A DNA stretch of 64,000 bases from Mucilaginibacter robiniae (lineage in GTDB: Bacteria; Bacteroidota; Bacteroidia; Sphingobacteriales; Sphingobacteriaceae). The stretch spans positions 930,001-994,000 of the forward strand of contig NZ_CP051682.1 in the NCBI RefSeq assembly GCF_012849215.1, read 5' to 3'. Below, piece by piece: positions 1 through 8,928 of this stretch; within the stretch, counting starts at the first letter, position 1; each line of letters starts with the position of its first letter. The notes beneath the pieces were generated by a model. The model was not told where the DNA came from. It ran no database searches and saw nothing but the letters and a program-made list of their open reading frames with translations. A program made the translations under genes and the position numbers.

Positions 1-918
1 TTTGTAAAGCAAAAAGTAAATGTTACGGTACTATCTATTGCCTTTTTACTGCTTACGCTAGTAGACATGTGGACTGTAGATAAACGTTACTTGAAAGACA
101 GCAACTTTGTAGATAAAGAAGATTTACAGCAAAGCTTTCAGCAACGTGAGGTTGACCAGTTCATTCTGCGTGATACCGACCCCGATTACCGCGTATTTGA
201 TGCGACTTTATCACCTACCCCATTCTCTAATGCTACGGCTTCTTACTTTCACAAAACCGTAGGTGGTTACCATGCGGCCAAGTTAAAGCGTTTCCAGGAG
301 CTGATTGAAAGCCAATTTTCAAAAAGCGTTAACCAGGATGTGCTGGATATGCTGAATACCAAATACATTATTACTGCCGATCCGAAAACACAAGCAGTAG
401 GTATGCAGGTAAATCAAACCGCTTGTGGCCATGCATGGTTTGTAAAAAGCGTTAAGTACGCTAAAAATGCTGATGAAGAAATGCAAGCCATCAGTAGCTT
501 TGACCCTAAAAACGAAGCCATTGTTGACGAGCGTTACCATAACCTGCTGAACAATAAAATTACCTCATTAGATGAAGCAGCTACCATTAAACTTCTTAGC
601 TATAACCCTGATCATTTAGTTTATGAAACCGGTTCAACCACCAACCAGGTAGCTGTGTTTTCAGAAATCTATTATGATAAAGGCTGGAAAATGCTAATTG
701 ACGGCGTTGAAAAACCTTATTTCAGAGCTGACTACGTGCTGCGTGCTGCTGAAATTCCGGTAGGTAACCACAAGATTGAATTTGTTTTCCACCCAACATC
801 ATACTACACTGGCGAAGGCATTTCATTAGCTGGTTCTGCAGCTCTGGTACTGCTGTTAGTAGGCGTAGGTTATGCCGAAAGCAAAAAGAAAGGTCCTTTA
901 TTAAACAAAGAGGCATAA
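1..918 (+). CDS. YfhO-family membrane protein, C-terminal part (5' end outside window)
   Basis: The frame is open from base 1, so this is the C-terminal 305 residues of a longer protein. A hydrophobic segment lies at the very start (AFLLLTLVD), a soluble extracytoplasmic-looking domain of about 230 residues follows, and a final transmembrane helix (GISLAGSAALVLLLVGVGY) ends in a short Lys-rich tail. The phrase around EIYYDKGWKMLIDG, followed by the LRAAEIPVGNHKIEFVF stretch, is typical of the end of YfhO-type proteins, which are large polytopic membrane proteins; some have been linked to glycosylation of cell-envelope polymers. The family call rests on pattern recognition of the C-terminal third only. 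A hairpin terminator follows 42 bases after the stop. Confidence 0.72.
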   Translation, partial: FVKQKVNVTVLSIAFLLLTLVDMWTVDKRYLKDSNFVDKEDLQQSFQQREVDQFILRDTDPDYRVFDATLSPTPFSNATASYFHKTVGGYHAAKLKRFQELIESQFSKSVNQDVLDMLNTKYIITADPKTQAVGMQVNQTACGHAWFVKSVKYAKNADEEMQAISSFDPKNEAIVDERYHNLLNNKITSLDEAATIKLLSYNPDHLVYETGSTTNQVAVFSEIYYDKGWKMLIDGVEKPYFRADYVLRAAEIPVGNHKIEFVFHPTSYYTGEGISLAGSAALVLLLVGVGYAESKKKGPLLNKEA

Positions 919-959
919 GCTTTTGCAGAGTTCCTTTTTAATTTAAATACTCTTTATAA

Positions 960-1003
960 AAAAGCACCCGTTATGTATTACCAACATAGCGGTTGCTTTT
1001 TTA
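960..1003 (+). terminator. Intrinsic terminator after the YfhO-like gene
   Basis: The 17-base arms at 960-976 and 984-1000 pair with one mismatch and one G-T pair around a 7-base loop, and the right arm runs into T residues. It lies between two plus-strand genes. Confidence 0.7.
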
Positions 1004-1124
1004 TTTTATAGCTATAGGGTAACGCTTTACTCAACTGCAAACCCACTCGAATCTGTTGTATTTGATTTTCAACTAACTGATAAATAATTTTTACCTTTAC
1101 CCCCCAATTAACAATATTTAAATT

Positions 1125-1940
1125 ATGGCTTATAATTTACTGAAAGGTAAAAAGGGCATTATTTTTGGCGCCCTGGATGAAAAATCAATTGCCTGGAAAA
1201 CCGCCCAGCGCTGCAAAGCCGAAGGCGCTGAACTGGTACTGACCAACGCTCCTATTGCTCTGCGCATGGGAACCATCAATAAACTGGCCGAAGAGGTAAA
1301 CGCACCGGTTATTCCGGCCGACGTAACCAGCGAAGCTGATGTAACCAACCTTTTTGAAAAAACCATGGAACATTTCAATGGTGGGGTTGATTTTGTGCTA
1401 CACTCTATAGGTATGAGCATCAATGTGCGTAAAAACATTCCATACACCGAAAACAACCTGGAGTTTACGCACAAAGGTTTAGATATATCGGCCGTTAGTT
1501 TACACCGCGTATTACAAGCTGCCATGAAACTGGATGCCATTAACGAGTGGGGTTCGGTAGTAGCTTTAACTTACATTGCTGCACAACGCGTATTCCCGAA
1601 CTACAATGATATGGCTGATGGTAAAGCTATGCTGGAAAGCATTGCCCGTAACTTTGGCTACTACTATGGTGTTCAGAAAAAAGTAAGGGTAAATACCATT
1701 TCCCAATCTCCTACCCTAACCACAGCTGGTTCAGGCGTTAAAGGAATTGATGGCTTTATCAACTTTGCAGAAAAGATGAGTCCGCTGGGTAATGCCAATG
1801 CCGATAACTGCGCTGATTACTGCGTTACTATGTTCTCTGATTTAACCAAAATGGTAACTATGCAAAACCTTTTCCATGATGGTGGTTTCTCTTACACTGG
1901 TGTTACGCCAGAGGTGATTGAAAGCATGAGCAAAGAATAA
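1125..1940 (+). CDS. fabI: Enoyl-[acyl-carrier-protein] reductase FabI
   Basis: Cytoplasmic NAD(P)H-dependent reductase of the last step in each fatty-acid elongation cycle (trans-2-enoyl-ACP to acyl-ACP). The 271-residue length is normal for FabI. The nucleotide-binding start is the FabI-type variant with SIAW after a glycine turn (residues 15-24). The catalytic Tyr-x6-Lys is Y160 and K167, with the second conserved Tyr at Y150. The FabI-type stretch NTISQSPTLTTAGSGVKGI, near the substrate-binding helix, is present. The gene stands alone between two terminators, so it is probably monocistronic. A -7-like TACCTTTA lies at 1092, but I see no well-spaced -33 partner. Confidence 0.95.
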   Translation: MAYNLLKGKKGIIFGALDEKSIAWKTAQRCKAEGAELVLTNAPIALRMGTINKLAEEVNAPVIPADVTSEADVTNLFEKTMEHFNGGVDFVLHSIGMSINVRKNIPYTENNLEFTHKGLDISAVSLHRVLQAAMKLDAINEWGSVVALTYIAAQRVFPNYNDMADGKAMLESIARNFGYYYGVQKKVRVNTISQSPTLTTAGSGVKGIDGFINFAEKMSPLGNANADNCADYCVTMFSDLTKMVTMQNLFHDGGFSYTGVTPEVIESMSKE

Positions 1941-1960
1941 GGCTACTTAACCATAATACT

Positions 1961-1996
1961 AAAAGAGGGTTCCCGTAAAACACGAACCCTTTTTTA
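1961..1996 (+). terminator. Intrinsic terminator after fabI
   Basis: Short GC-containing stem AGGGTTC (1966-1972) / GAACCCT (1984-1990) followed by a run of six T residues, 20 bases after the fabI stop codon. Confidence 0.75.
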
Positions 1997-2063
1997 GTGA
2001 ATAATTTTCTTCCAGTCTACTGAACTAAAACAAACATAACTAAAAATTTAGTTATGTTTGAAT

Positions 2064-3275
2064 ATGTATAAGTCCATCCTCTTTTTTTTGGCTCTGCTGC
2101 CCTTATTTTGCCAAGCACAATTAACCGTATCGGGCAAGATTATCAATGCTGCCGATAAGCAGCCTGTAGCTAAAGCCAGTATATTTTTAAGTAACACTAC
2201 CGTTGGTACTACTTCGGCAGATAACGGTAATTACAGTATGGTTAATGTAAAACCAGGTCAGTACACCTTGGTTGTATCAGCAGTGGGCTACGAAACCTAC
2301 AACTATAACCTAGCAGCTAATGCCAATGTTACAGCTTTGAACATTGAATTAAAACCCACATCTATCGAGTTGAAAGATGTAGTGATAAAGCCTGATAAGG
2401 AATGGGAACAAAATTATGCAGCTTTCAAAAACGAGCTCTTTGGTCCCTCACCTGCTGCCCAGGAGTGTAAAATTCTGAATCCCGAAATGCTGGACCTGAC
2501 TTATGACAAGGTACATAATCGTCTGCTGGCAAAATCTTATGATTACCTGGAAATTGAGAACCGCGCACTTGGCTACAAACTGCATTATAAGCTGGAAGAT
2601 TTTGAGCGCGACTATCGGGATAATAGTTATTATCATCAATGGTCGGTGCTGTTTGAGGACCTGAAAGGCAGCAAATCGCAGCAACGTAGATGGAATAAGA
2701 ACCGGATTAATGCTTATTTAGGTTCCAGCGAACATTATTACCGCTCGGTCCTGAACCATCAGACAGAAAAAGAAGGATTTAAAACGCTCAGACTAATTAG
2801 AAAAGATAATCCTAAACGGCCTACAGACAGCCTGATTAAAGCGAAAATGCATCACTTTATGCTTGTACAAAGTGCTCATAAAGTTCATGGTAAAATAGTA
2901 GCTAATGACTCATTGACCTACTGGGCTAACCAATCAGCAATACCTAAAATTGTACAGTACCTGATTACCACGCCACAGCATACTGACAGTTTGCTTCATC
3001 GCACGGATGTAACCGGATTGTATGCACTAAGCTTTAAAGATTGCTTATATGTGCTGTACACTAAAAAGCATAATACCACTACCATGTCTAACCTGCCGAT
3101 GAACGCGCCTGATAATTTAACTTCTATTGTTACCCTTACCGACCCCTACTTATTTTTTGACACAAACGGTGTAGTAGCCAACCTTCACGGCTTTGTTTAT
3201 GAAGGTGACTGGGCAGCAAGGCGAGTAGCCGATTTACTTCCGGTTGATTATGAACCACCTGTTAAAAAGCCATGA
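2064..3275 (+). CDS. Secreted protein with N-terminal carboxypeptidase-D regulatory-like domain
   Basis: 403 residues from the ATG at 2064 (an in-frame TTG two codons earlier is less likely). A signal peptide (MYKSILFFLALLPLFCQAQ) leads into a beta-sandwich of the carboxypeptidase-regulatory-like/DUF4480 type at about residues 20-105 (VSGKIINAADKQPVAKASIF, then GYETYNYNLAANANVTALNI). The remaining 300 residues resemble the soluble region found behind such domains in Bacteroidota envelope proteins; I see no catalytic motif and no TonB barrel. It is probably exported and cell-envelope associated. A shared bidirectional terminator separates it from clpC, which converges from the other side. Confidence 0.65.
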   Translation: MYKSILFFLALLPLFCQAQLTVSGKIINAADKQPVAKASIFLSNTTVGTTSADNGNYSMVNVKPGQYTLVVSAVGYETYNYNLAANANVTALNIELKPTSIELKDVVIKPDKEWEQNYAAFKNELFGPSPAAQECKILNPEMLDLTYDKVHNRLLAKSYDYLEIENRALGYKLHYKLEDFERDYRDNSYYHQWSVLFEDLKGSKSQQRRWNKNRINAYLGSSEHYYRSVLNHQTEKEGFKTLRLIRKDNPKRPTDSLIKAKMHHFMLVQSAHKVHGKIVANDSLTYWANQSAIPKIVQYLITTPQHTDSLLHRTDVTGLYALSFKDCLYVLYTKKHNTTTMSNLPMNAPDNLTSIVTLTDPYLFFDTNGVVANLHGFVYEGDWAARRVADLLPVDYEPPVKKP

Positions 3276-3276
3276 A

Positions 3277-3312
3277 ATAAAAAAGCCGCTAAGTTATAGC
3301 GGCTTTTTTATT
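3277..3312. terminator. Bidirectional terminator between convergent genes
   Basis: Perfect inverted repeat AAAAAAGCCGCT (3279-3290) / AGCGGCTTTTTT (3298-3309) with a 7-base loop. The A and T tails allow termination from both directions, between the 2064-3275 gene and clpC. Confidence 0.8.
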
Positions 3313-3330
3313 ATTATAGTAAGCAAGCGT

Positions 3331-5865
3331 TTATTCTTGCTCTTCAGTTTCTGGTGTTTTGCTTTCACCGCTCTTTTTGGCAGTGATTACAATTTTGTCG
3401 GCTTCTTTGTCAAAGTCAACTTCCATTACGTCACCTTCGGCTAGTTCACCTTTCAGAATCTCTTCTGCAATAGGATCTTCCAGGTATTTCTGGATAGCTC
3501 GTTTTAACGGACGGGCACCGAAGTTCTGGTCATAACCGCGGTCGGCAATTACTTCCTTAGCATTATCAGTCAGCTCGATAGTATAGCCTAAGCCATTTAC
3601 ACGGCCGAACAATGAAGCCAACTCAATATCGATAATTTTGAAGATGTCCTCTTTGGTTAAAGAGTTGAACACAATCACGTCATCAATACGGTTCAAGAAC
3701 TCAGGAGCAAAAGCACGCTTCAACGCATTTTCGATCACACCTCTGGAGTGTGCATCAGCCTGGTTCAGTTTAGCAGCTGTGTTGAAACCAACACCCTGAC
3801 CGAAATCTTTCAACTGCCGTGCACCAATGTTTGAGGTCATGATGATGATGGTATTTCTGAAATCCACCTTACGACCTAATGAGTCAGTTAATTGACCTTC
3901 GTCAAGCACCTGTAACAGAATGTTGAATACATCCGGGTGAGCTTTTTCAATCTCATCCAGCAATACCACTGCATACGGTTTACGACGTACCTTTTCAGTT
4001 AACTGTCCGCCTTCTTCATAACCTACGTAGCCCGGAGGCGCACCTACTAAACGTGATACGGCAAATTTTTCCATGTATTCGCTCATATCAATCTGTATCA
4101 ACGCATCCTCAGTGTCGAACATAAAACGGGCAAGCTCTTTAGCCAGCTCGGTTTTACCAACCCCTGTAGGACCTAAGAAGATGAATGAACCAATTGGTTT
4201 CTTCGGGTCTTTCAAACCGGCACGGGTACGCTGTATAGCTTTAGTCAGCTTTTTCACAGCATCATCCTGGCCGATGATTTTGCCTTGGATAGCAGTGCTC
4301 ATGTTCAACAGTTTCTGACTGTCGCCTTGTCCTACTTTCTGTACCGGAATACCGGTCATCATAGCTACTACTTCAGCTACGTTATCTTCAGATACGGTGT
4401 AACGTTTTGATTTGGTTTCCGCTTCCCAAGCAGCTTTAGCTTGTTCCAGCTCTTCCAGCAAATGTTTTTCAGTATCACGCAGTTTAGCAGCTTCTTCATA
4501 TTTCTGGCTGCGTACTACCCGGTTTTTCTCAACCTTAATCTGCTCAATCTTTTGCTCAATATCCAGAATGTTTTGAGGCACATGGATATTGGTTAGGTGA
4601 ACGCGTGAACCGGCTTCATCTAAAGCATCAATTGCCTTATCTGGTAAAAAGCGGTCGGTAATGTAGCGTGAAGTTAAAGCCACACAAGCCTGAATAGCTT
4701 CCGGTGTATAAGTTACACCGTGGTGCTCTTCATATTTATCTTTAATGCGGGTCAATATCTCAATGGTTTCATCAGGCGAAGCTGGTTCAACCATTACTTT
4801 TTGAAAACGACGGTCTAAAGCGCCATCTTTTTCAATATATTGACGGTATTCATCCAACGTAGTAGCACCAATGCATTGAATTTCACCGCGAGCTAAAGCT
4901 GGTTTAAACATGTTAGAGGCATCCAGTGAACCTGAAGCGCCACCAGCACCCACAATGGTATGAATCTCATCAATGAACAGAATTACATCCGGAGATTTTT
5001 CCAGCTCGTTCATTACGGCTTTCATACGCTCTTCAAACTGGCCACGGTATTTAGTACCTGCCACCAATGAAGCCAGATCAAGTGTTACTACTCTTTTGTT
5101 AAACAGTACACGTGATACTTTACGTTGTACAATGCGCAGTGCCAAGCCTTCAGCAATAGCTGATTTACCCACACCCGGCTCACCAATCAGGATTGGATTG
5201 TTCTTTTTACGACGGGAAAGAATTTGCGATACACGCTCAATTTCTTTCTCCCGACCTACAATAGGATCTAAACGGCCTTCTTCAGCAGCTTTCGTTAAAT
5301 CGCGGCCAAAGTTGTCAAGTACCGGAGTTTTTGATTTAATATCAGATACCTTTTTAGGCTGGCTGAATGATTCTTCTTCTTTAAAGTCATCATCACCACC
5401 AGTAGATGAACCCGGCATTTCATCAGTAATATTTTTGTGTGATTCTACTTCATGTTTAAATACTTCATAGTTCACATTAAACTGCATCAGCAGTTGTGAG
5501 GCAATATTATCTTCATCACGTAAAATAGACAATAGTAAATGTTCAGTGCCTATGATATCGCTTTTAAATATTTTTGCTTCCAGATAAGTGATTTTAAGTA
5601 CTTTTTCGGCTTGCTTGGTTAATGGTATGCTACCGATATGTACATTGGTTCCAGTTGTGCCTTTTACGGCATCTTCAACGGCGCGGCGAAGTTTTGCAGT
5701 ATCCACCTGCAAACCTTTCAGCAACTTGATAGCTATGCCATCACCGTCGCGAATAAGTCCCAGTAAAAGATGTTCAGTACCGATATAGTCGTGGCCAAGG
5801 CGAAGGGCCTCTTCCCGGCTATACGAGATCACATCTTTAACACGGGGCGAAAATTTAGCTTCCAT
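3331..5865 (-). CDS. clpC: ATP-dependent Clp protease ATP-binding subunit ClpC
   Basis: 844-residue AAA+ unfoldase that feeds substrates to ClpP in cytoplasmic protein quality control. Two Clp N-repeats occupy about residues 1-145. The first AAA module has Walker A GEPGVGKS at 228-235. A UVR-type coiled coil (RSQKYEEAAKLRD) lies between the modules and separates ClpC from ClpB, whose longer M-domain is missing. The second AAA module has Walker A GPTGVGKT. A VGF tripeptide in GQGVGFNTA of the second module fits the ClpP-docking loop. The C-terminus is acidic. Start is ATG at 5865. No neighbour is co-oriented, so it is a single-gene unit. Confidence 0.96.
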   Translation of the reverse strand: MEAKFSPRVKDVISYSREEALRLGHDYIGTEHLLLGLIRDGDGIAIKLLKGLQVDTAKLRRAVEDAVKGTTGTNVHIGSIPLTKQAEKVLKITYLEAKIFKSDIIGTEHLLLSILRDEDNIASQLLMQFNVNYEVFKHEVESHKNITDEMPGSSTGGDDDFKEEESFSQPKKVSDIKSKTPVLDNFGRDLTKAAEEGRLDPIVGREKEIERVSQILSRRKKNNPILIGEPGVGKSAIAEGLALRIVQRKVSRVLFNKRVVTLDLASLVAGTKYRGQFEERMKAVMNELEKSPDVILFIDEIHTIVGAGGASGSLDASNMFKPALARGEIQCIGATTLDEYRQYIEKDGALDRRFQKVMVEPASPDETIEILTRIKDKYEEHHGVTYTPEAIQACVALTSRYITDRFLPDKAIDALDEAGSRVHLTNIHVPQNILDIEQKIEQIKVEKNRVVRSQKYEEAAKLRDTEKHLLEELEQAKAAWEAETKSKRYTVSEDNVAEVVAMMTGIPVQKVGQGDSQKLLNMSTAIQGKIIGQDDAVKKLTKAIQRTRAGLKDPKKPIGSFIFLGPTGVGKTELAKELARFMFDTEDALIQIDMSEYMEKFAVSRLVGAPPGYVGYEEGGQLTEKVRRKPYAVVLLDEIEKAHPDVFNILLQVLDEGQLTDSLGRKVDFRNTIIIMTSNIGARQLKDFGQGVGFNTAAKLNQADAHSRGVIENALKRAFAPEFLNRIDDVIVFNSLTKEDIFKIIDIELASLFGRVNGLGYTIELTDNAKEVIADRGYDQNFGARPLKRAIQKYLEDPIAEEILKGELAEGDVMEVDFDKEADKIVITAKKSGESKTPETEEQE

Positions 5866-6301
5866 ATAGTACCTTTCTAAAGATTTTTGATAACAACTAT
5901 ATACAACAGAAAATGATGAATACAGAGATACTTTATATTATCAACAATATTGCCAAGTTGTACAATGTGCCTATTTAAATTGTTAATTAATTGTAATCTC
6001 CGTGTCTGCCTTCCTCAAATGCAATTTAAAGGCGTTTTAACAAGTATTTAACGCGTGTTTTACCTCTTAAATACATTTGCAATTTAGTATTTGATTTAAA
6101 TTGTTCAAGAAAGTTTAACAATATTAAGTCCAAGCCTTCAAATCTCTTAAGCATTCCGCAATTTCGTCAGGGCTTATGCCAATAAGACATTAGTTATTTA
6201 GGCAAGCATTTGCCTGTACTTAATCCTGCTAAAAACATTTTTAATTTGTAATTAAAAACCGCTGGTATAATTTATGGTTATACATCAAACTATTTCTCAA
6301 G
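5866..6301. other. 436-base AT-rich divergent intergenic region
   Basis: Contains the divergent promoters for clpC (minus) and the SDR gene (plus). I looked for TTTG-spacer-TAnnTTTG boxes on both strands and found only partial matches. I see no ORF of convincing composition, no tRNA and no hairpin with a T tail. Confidence 0.4.
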
Positions 6302-7030
6302 ATGCGATTTACCAATAAAGTTTGCCTAGTAACCGGCGGCACATCAGGCATAGGTCAGGCTACCTGTTTTCAACTAGGTCGTGAAGGGGCCATTGTAATT
6401 GTAATTGGCCGGAATGATGAAGAAGGCGCACAAACTGTAACTCAAATTGAACAAAGCGGCGCTGAAGCGCAGTTTATTAAAACTGATATCGGCAACGCCG
6501 ACCAGGTTAAGCAATGCGTAGATACAGTGATTGAAAAATACGGCAGAGTGGATGTATTAGTGAACAATGCTGCCATGATGACCTTTACGCCCATTGTAGA
6601 TTTATCTATCGAAGACTGGGATAACTTGATGAATGTGAATCTGCGTTCTACCTTTTTATTTTGCAAATACTGCCTGCCGCACATGAATAAAGGTTCAGTG
6701 GTTAACGTAAGTTCGGTACACGGGCATGAAACTACGCCGAATGTATTGCCTTATGCTGCCAGCAAAGGTGGCACCGAAGCATTTACCCGCGGCCTTTGTT
6801 TAGAATATCCTTCCAGCCAAGCCCGGTTTAACTGCGTAGCGCCTGGTGCGGTAAACACACCTATGCTCTGGAGCAATCCGAACGTAAAAAGCGGAAAAGA
6901 AAAAATTGAAGGAGAAGTAGGTACACCCGAAAACCTGGCAGCGGCTATATGCTTTTTAGCTTCAGATGAAGCTGCCTATGTAAATGGCACTACCCTGGTG
7001 GTAGATGGTGGCCGTTTAGACCGGTTGTAA
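6302..7030 (+). CDS. Short-chain dehydrogenase/reductase (SDR, classical)
   Basis: 242-residue NAD(P)-dependent oxidoreductase with a full set of classical SDR motifs: TGGTSGIG at 11-18 (dinucleotide binding), NNAA at about 88-91, and catalytic Ser138, Tyr151 and Lys155 (YAASK). The C-terminal DVDGG-like end (VVDGGRLDRL) is normal. The substrate cannot be told from sequence. The GH1-like gene begins 88 bases downstream on the same strand, so the two may be co-transcribed and act on one carbohydrate-derived compound; that link is inference only. Confidence 0.88.
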   Translation: MRFTNKVCLVTGGTSGIGQATCFQLGREGAIVIVIGRNDEEGAQTVTQIEQSGAEAQFIKTDIGNADQVKQCVDTVIEKYGRVDVLVNNAAMMTFTPIVDLSIEDWDNLMNVNLRSTFLFCKYCLPHMNKGSVVNVSSVHGHETTPNVLPYAASKGGTEAFTRGLCLEYPSSQARFNCVAPGAVNTPMLWSNPNVKSGKEKIEGEVGTPENLAAAICFLASDEAAYVNGTTLVVDGGRLDRL

Positions 7031-7118
7031 TTAGAGATTAGCCTTTATTAAGGCACCTGCTTTACCATTCAGCCTATTTTGAATTGCCTTTGTACAACAC
7101 AAAGGCTAAACTTATACA

Positions 7119-8318
7119 ATGAGAAGTACATTCATGTTCAGCACGGGTATTGAAAACAGTTACCCAACAATAAATATAAACGGCAAAAAAGTACGGGTTG
7201 ATGAACTGGAAAAAACCGGCCATTACGAACGCTGGAAAGAAGATTTTGCCTTAGTTAAAGAAATGGGGATTGATTACCTGCGCTATGGCCCTCCCTACTA
7301 CAAAGTACATACCGGCCCTGGACAATATGACTGGAGCCTGGCTGACGAAGCTTTTGCAGAACTGAAGCGACTAGACATTTGCCCGATTGTTGACCTTTGC
7401 CACTTTGGCGTACCCGATTGGCTAGGTGATTTTCAGAATACGGATTTTCCGCAGTATTTTGCTGAGTATGCCAAGGCTTTTGCCGAACGCTACCCTTACA
7501 TTATGTTGTACACGCCCGTGAATGAAATTTTCGTGGCGGCCATGTTTTCGGGTCAGTATGGCTGGTGGAACGAGTGCTTAAGCAGCGACCGTTCATTTGT
7601 AACTGCACTCAAAAATTTGTGCAAAGCCAATGTAATGGCCATGCATGCCATATTATCTGTACAGCCTGAGGCTAGCTTTATTCAAAGTGAATCGTCAGAG
7701 TACTTTCACCCGGAAGACCCAAGCTGCCGTCATTTGACTCATTTCTTGAATGAAAAACGCTTCTTATCGCTTGATTTATCCTACGGACATCCGGTAAGTG
7801 TAACTATGTACAAGTATTTGCTTGATAATGGCATGACCGATCAGGAATACACCTGGTTTCATCAAAACCAAGTAAAAGCCAAATGCATTATGGGTAATGA
7901 TTATTATGTCACCAATGAGCACCTGGTACATGCGGATGGCAGCACATCAGCATCGGGCGAAATATTTGGTTACTACATTATTACACAGCAATATTATAAC
8001 CGCTACAAGTTACCAGTTATGCACACAGAAACCAACATTGCTGAGCCCCAGGCTGTAGCCTGGCTAAAAAAAGAATGGGCCAACCTGTACCGGTTTAAGC
8101 AAGACGGTTTCCCGATTGTAGGTTTTACCTGGTTCAGTTTAATTGATCAAGTAGATTGGGATTCGGCATTGCGAGATGATGCGGGCCGTGTTAATGCTTT
8201 GGGTTTATATGACTTAGACCGGAAAATACGCCCGGTTGGTGAGGCTTATAAGAAACTAATTGAAGTTTGGAGACCTGTGCTGGCCGAAGAAAGCTTTGGA
8301 TTACAAACATATTTGTAA
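7119..8318 (+). CDS. Glycoside hydrolase family 1-like protein
   Basis: 399 residues, a little short for GH1 beta-glycosidases (usually 430-480). The TIM-barrel features are visible: the acid/base strand YTPVNEIF (compare T-x-N-E-P), a DLCHFGVPDWLGDF region like the GH1 W-HWDLP strand, and the nucleophile strand MHTETNIA (compare TENG). Both catalytic glutamates are therefore present, but the motifs are divergent. No signal peptide is seen, so it is probably cytoplasmic and hydrolyses a short beta-glycoside. It follows the SDR gene in the same direction. The C-terminal WFSLIDQVDW matches the GH1 W-S-L-x-D-N-x-E-W strand. Confidence 0.8.
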   Translation: MRSTFMFSTGIENSYPTININGKKVRVDELEKTGHYERWKEDFALVKEMGIDYLRYGPPYYKVHTGPGQYDWSLADEAFAELKRLDICPIVDLCHFGVPDWLGDFQNTDFPQYFAEYAKAFAERYPYIMLYTPVNEIFVAAMFSGQYGWWNECLSSDRSFVTALKNLCKANVMAMHAILSVQPEASFIQSESSEYFHPEDPSCRHLTHFLNEKRFLSLDLSYGHPVSVTMYKYLLDNGMTDQEYTWFHQNQVKAKCIMGNDYYVTNEHLVHADGSTSASGEIFGYYIITQQYYNRYKLPVMHTETNIAEPQAVAWLKKEWANLYRFKQDGFPIVGFTWFSLIDQVDWDSALRDDAGRVNALGLYDLDRKIRPVGEAYKKLIEVWRPVLAEESFGLQTYL

Positions 8319-8389
8319 ATGTAAGTTTTACACTATATCTTTACTTAACCCAGGGCAATAACCAATTGCTATAACCTAAAGTTAAAGAA

Positions 8390-8917
8390 ATGAGAAGAGC
8401 GATAACAGCCATGTTGCTGATCATAGGCGCAGCCAGCTTAGCACAAAATAAAACAGCAGTTGCCGCCCCCGGCGATCAGCCTGTTTATTTTGTTGACTCT
8501 GTGCAGATTAATGAGGCTAACATGCCTTTGGTTGAACACATTGCTCCTCAAGAAATTGCCTCATTACAAATTGGTAACAATCCCAAATATCCACAAGGTT
8601 CTATCTACATTACCCTGAAAGATCATAGCTTATTGGATAAGTTACTCAAGGATAAACTATTAACCTTAGCTGATATTACTGAAAAAAATATGCCTGGTCA
8701 AAAAAAGCAAATTATCTATTTGGTAGATAATAAAATGCTGACAGATACTTCAGGCATACGCATTCCATCAAACTATGTTAAAAACGTTAAAGTAGTAAAG
8801 GCTAACGAAACCCCTTATTTTAAAACTACCTTCCCGAAAGCAGTTATTGTGATGATCTCTACCAAGCCGGAAGAAATGCATATCAGAGGCGGTTTAGTGG
8901 CAGAAGATATAGAATAA
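8390..8917 (+). CDS. Secreted protein of unknown function
   Basis: 175 residues with a short signal peptide (MRRAITAMLLIIGAASLAQ). The mature part has two similar halves (about 35-85 and 95-165), each pairing a 'name the variable' strand (YFVDSVQINEANMPLVEHI; YLVDNKMLTDTSGIRIPS) with a V-x-x-hydrophobic-K-beta hairpin ending in a strand like VIVMISTK. This resembles the plug-domain strands of TonB-linked proteins and related anti-sigma/M56 peptidase tails in Bacteroidota. I do not recognise the exact family. It is probably periplasmic. It converges on dinB with only 11 bases between the stops. Confidence 0.6.
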   Translation: MRRAITAMLLIIGAASLAQNKTAVAAPGDQPVYFVDSVQINEANMPLVEHIAPQEIASLQIGNNPKYPQGSIYITLKDHSLLDKLLKDKLLTLADITEKNMPGQKKQIIYLVDNKMLTDTSGIRIPSNYVKNVKVVKANETPYFKTTFPKAVIVMISTKPEEMHIRGGLVAEDIE

Positions 8918-8928
8918 AAGGTTAATCA

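Noticed and set aside
3244..3444. 66-codon frame crossing the terminator and the end of clpC
   Set aside because: Shadow of clpC on the opposite strand plus terminator sequence.
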